Shown: positions 8,438 to 9,596 of the stretch, piece after piece | Position numbering within the stretch: the stretch's first letter is position 1 | Layout: each line of letters starts with the position of its first letter | Assembly: GCA_030612785.1 (NCBI GenBank) | Contig: JAUWNF010000092.1 | Span: 1 to 9,596, forward strand | DNA from: Phycisphaerales bacterium | Lineage (GTDB): Bacteria; Planctomycetota; Phycisphaerae; UBA1845 | Length of the DNA: 9,596 nucleotides | Reading direction: 5' to 3' | Notes under the pieces: model-generated | What the model saw: the letters and a program-made list of their open reading frames with translations, nothing else | What the model was told of the DNA's origin: nothing | Database searches by the model: none | Position numbers and translations under genes: made by a program

Positions 8438-8511
8438 CCGAATATCAGCTACGCCTCGGCCCCTTATGCACACGTGCGCGCGCCGGGATCAACGACAGCG
8501 GAGTCCTTCGC

Positions 8512-9441
8512 GTGATCGTGCAGACCATCAACCTGACCAAGCGTTACGGCAAGCTCGTCGCCCTGGACAATCTCCAGCTCAAGATCGACGACGGAGAGTG
8601 CTTCGGTTACATCGGGCCCAACGGCGCCGGCAAGACCACCACCATCAAGATCCTGGCCACCCTGCTGCAACCCACCTGGGGCGAAGCCCGGGTGTGCGAT
8701 CACGTCATCGGGTATGAATCGCGAAAGATTCGCCCGCTGATCGGGTACGTCCCCGACTTCTTCGGGGCATACGAGGACATGGTGGTGCAGGAGTATCTGG
8801 AGTTTTTCGCTTCGGCCTACAACATCGTCGGGAAGCAGCGCACCCGGGTAGTGGGCGACGTGCTCGAACTGACCGACCTGGTGTACAAGCGCGACGCCCT
8901 GGTGGACTCCTTGTCTCGGGGCATGAAGCAGCGCCTGAGCATCGCGCGGGTTCTGCTGCACGATCCGCGCGTGCTGCTGCTCGATGAGCCCGCCAGCGGC
9001 CTGGATCCGCGGGCGCGCGTCGAAATCCGCGAGTTGCTCAAGGAACTGCACCACATGGGCAAGACCATCATCATCAGCTCGCACATTCTGCACGAGCTGG
9101 CGGAGTTGTGCACGACGGTGGGGATCATCGAGCAGGGCAAGCTGCTCTTCCATGGTTCGATTCAGCAAATCATCCAGCGGGTCAAGATGGCTACACGGTT
9201 GACCATCCGCGTGGTCGAGCAAATGGACCTGGCAGCCTTGCTGCTGCAGCGCACCAAGGGCGTCAAGGGCGTCGATCAGAAGGACGGGCGCCTGCTGGTG
9301 GAAATGGACTCCGACACGCACGACTTTTCCCACCTGGTCAAGGCGCTCATTGAGAACAACTTCAAAATCCGGGAGATCAAGGAAGAAGAGGTCAACCTCG
9401 AAACCGCGTTCATGAGACTGACCAAAGGCATCGTGCAATAA
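8512..9441 (+). CDS. ABC transporter ATP-binding protein (CcmA/NatA-type exporter ATPase)
   Basis: The product is 309 residues from the GTG at 8512, with GGAG at 8500-8503, 8 bases upstream. Longer frames reach back through the CAATTTT repeat and are rejected. All ATPase motifs are present: Walker A GPNGAGKTT (35-43), signature LSRGM (134-138; a variant of LSGGQ), Walker B VLLLDEP with D158 and catalytic E159, D-loop SGLDP, and the H-loop histidine H191 in SSHILHEL. The C-terminal 90 residues form the regulatory tail typical of ABC-2 exporters. It is a cytoplasmic energy-coupling subunit needing a membrane permease, which probably starts at 9577. The cargo cannot be told from this sequence; the preceding exported protein is the likely partner. 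Confidence 0.95.
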   Translation: MIVQTINLTKRYGKLVALDNLQLKIDDGECFGYIGPNGAGKTTTIKILATLLQPTWGEARVCDHVIGYESRKIRPLIGYVPDFFGAYEDMVVQEYLEFFASAYNIVGKQRTRVVGDVLELTDLVYKRDALVDSLSRGMKQRLSIARVLLHDPRVLLLDEPASGLDPRARVEIRELLKELHHMGKTIIISSHILHELAELCTTVGIIEQGKLLFHGSIQQIIQRVKMATRLTIRVVEQMDLAALLLQRTKGVKGVDQKDGRLLVEMDSDTHDFSHLVKALIENNFKIREIKEEEVNLETAFMRLTKGIVQ

Positions 9442-9475
9442 GGTCCAAGGTCCAAGGTCCAAAGCCCAAAGTCAA
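9442..9475 (+). repeat. Heptamer tandem array GGTCCAA (left arm C)
   Basis: Three perfect GGTCCAA units followed by the variants AGCCCAA and AGTCAA. The array begins at the first base after the ABC ATPase stop codon, just as array A begins at the prkA stop. Bases 9450-9464 are perfectly complementary to 9520-9534 in the right arm (15 bp). Confidence 0.93.
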
Positions 9476-9500
9476 GAGAGTGGCCCCGAGCCCTCAGCCC

Positions 9501-9570
9501 TTGGACCTCCGACCTTGGACTTTGGACCTTGGACTTTGGCCCTTGGACTTTGGCCCTTGGACGTTGGACT
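9501..9570 (+). repeat. Heptamer tandem array TTGGACC/TTGGACT/TTGGCCC (right arm C)
   Basis: Ten consecutive 7-base units, mostly TTGGACC, TTGGACT and TTGGCCC, with TCCGACC and TTGGACG as variants. It is inverted relative to 9442-9475, with about 25 bases between the arms, and ends 6 bases before the next ATG. It leaves no room for a normal ribosome binding site. The mixture of unit variants suggests duplication of multi-unit blocks. Confidence 0.93.
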
Positions 9571-9576
9571 TGACGC

Positions 9577-9596
9577 ATGACCAACACCGCCGCGCG
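9577..9596 (+). CDS. Start of a further gene, probably the ABC permease (truncated by window end)
   Basis: The ATG at 9577 opens MTNTAA and runs off the window end after six full codons. The position directly after an ABC ATPase gene on the same strand makes an ABC-2 permease the natural expectation, but no residue seen here proves it. No Shine-Dalgarno sequence precedes it because the TTGGACT array ends 6 bases upstream. The true start could lie further downstream. Confidence 0.35.

Noticed and set aside
8464..9462. A 332-codon minus-strand frame opposite the ABC ATPase
   Set aside because: The plus strand encodes every ABC ATPase motif; this is its mirror frame.

Overview
The window looks like chromosomal DNA from a high-GC bacterium (roughly 60-65% G+C in the main genes). 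I favour a planctomycete-type organism, with low to moderate confidence. The reasons are the prkA-yeaH-spoVR cluster, a large secreted/membrane protein of unfamiliar type next to an ABC transporter, and dense 7-base tandem repeats between genes. The DNA does not prove the phylum. All convincing genes lie on the + strand.

Region 1 (1-5024) is the PrkA/YeaH/SpoVR stress module: the C-terminal two thirds of PrkA kinase, a DUF444/YeaH von Willebrand A protein, and a SpoVR/YcgB protein. Between prkA and yeaH sits a foreign-looking cassette of two tightly coupled genes, a four-helix-bundle protein of the 23S-rRNA intervening-sequence/Avd type and a small HNH nuclease. The cassette has lower GC than its surroundings. 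It is bounded by inverted arrays of one heptamer, nine copies of GGCAAGA/GGCAAAA on the left and four of TCTTGCC on the right. The arrays start at the prkA stop codon and end 10 bases before the yeaH start.

Region 2 (5025-5525) is a compact hicB-hicA toxin-antitoxin pair. It has its own plausible promoter and an inverted repeat that includes the hicB ribosome binding site.

Region 3 (5526-9596) begins with an intergenic stretch and a well-formed candidate promoter. These are followed by a possible 46-codon leader ORF whose stop overlaps the start of an 819-codon exported membrane protein with an amidotransferase-like domain. Next come an ABC-transporter ATPase and the first bases of a probable further gene, perhaps the permease. 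The last two junctions each carry another pair of inverted heptamer arrays: GAAAATG/CAATTTT, then GGTCCAA/TTGGACC.

The most interesting pattern is that three same-strand gene junctions are filled by three different 7-base tandem repeats, each as facing inverted arms. One pair encloses a four-helix-bundle plus HNH cassette. This resembles the layout of 23S rRNA intervening sequences, but in a protein-coding operon. The suggested RNA-level behaviour is inference.
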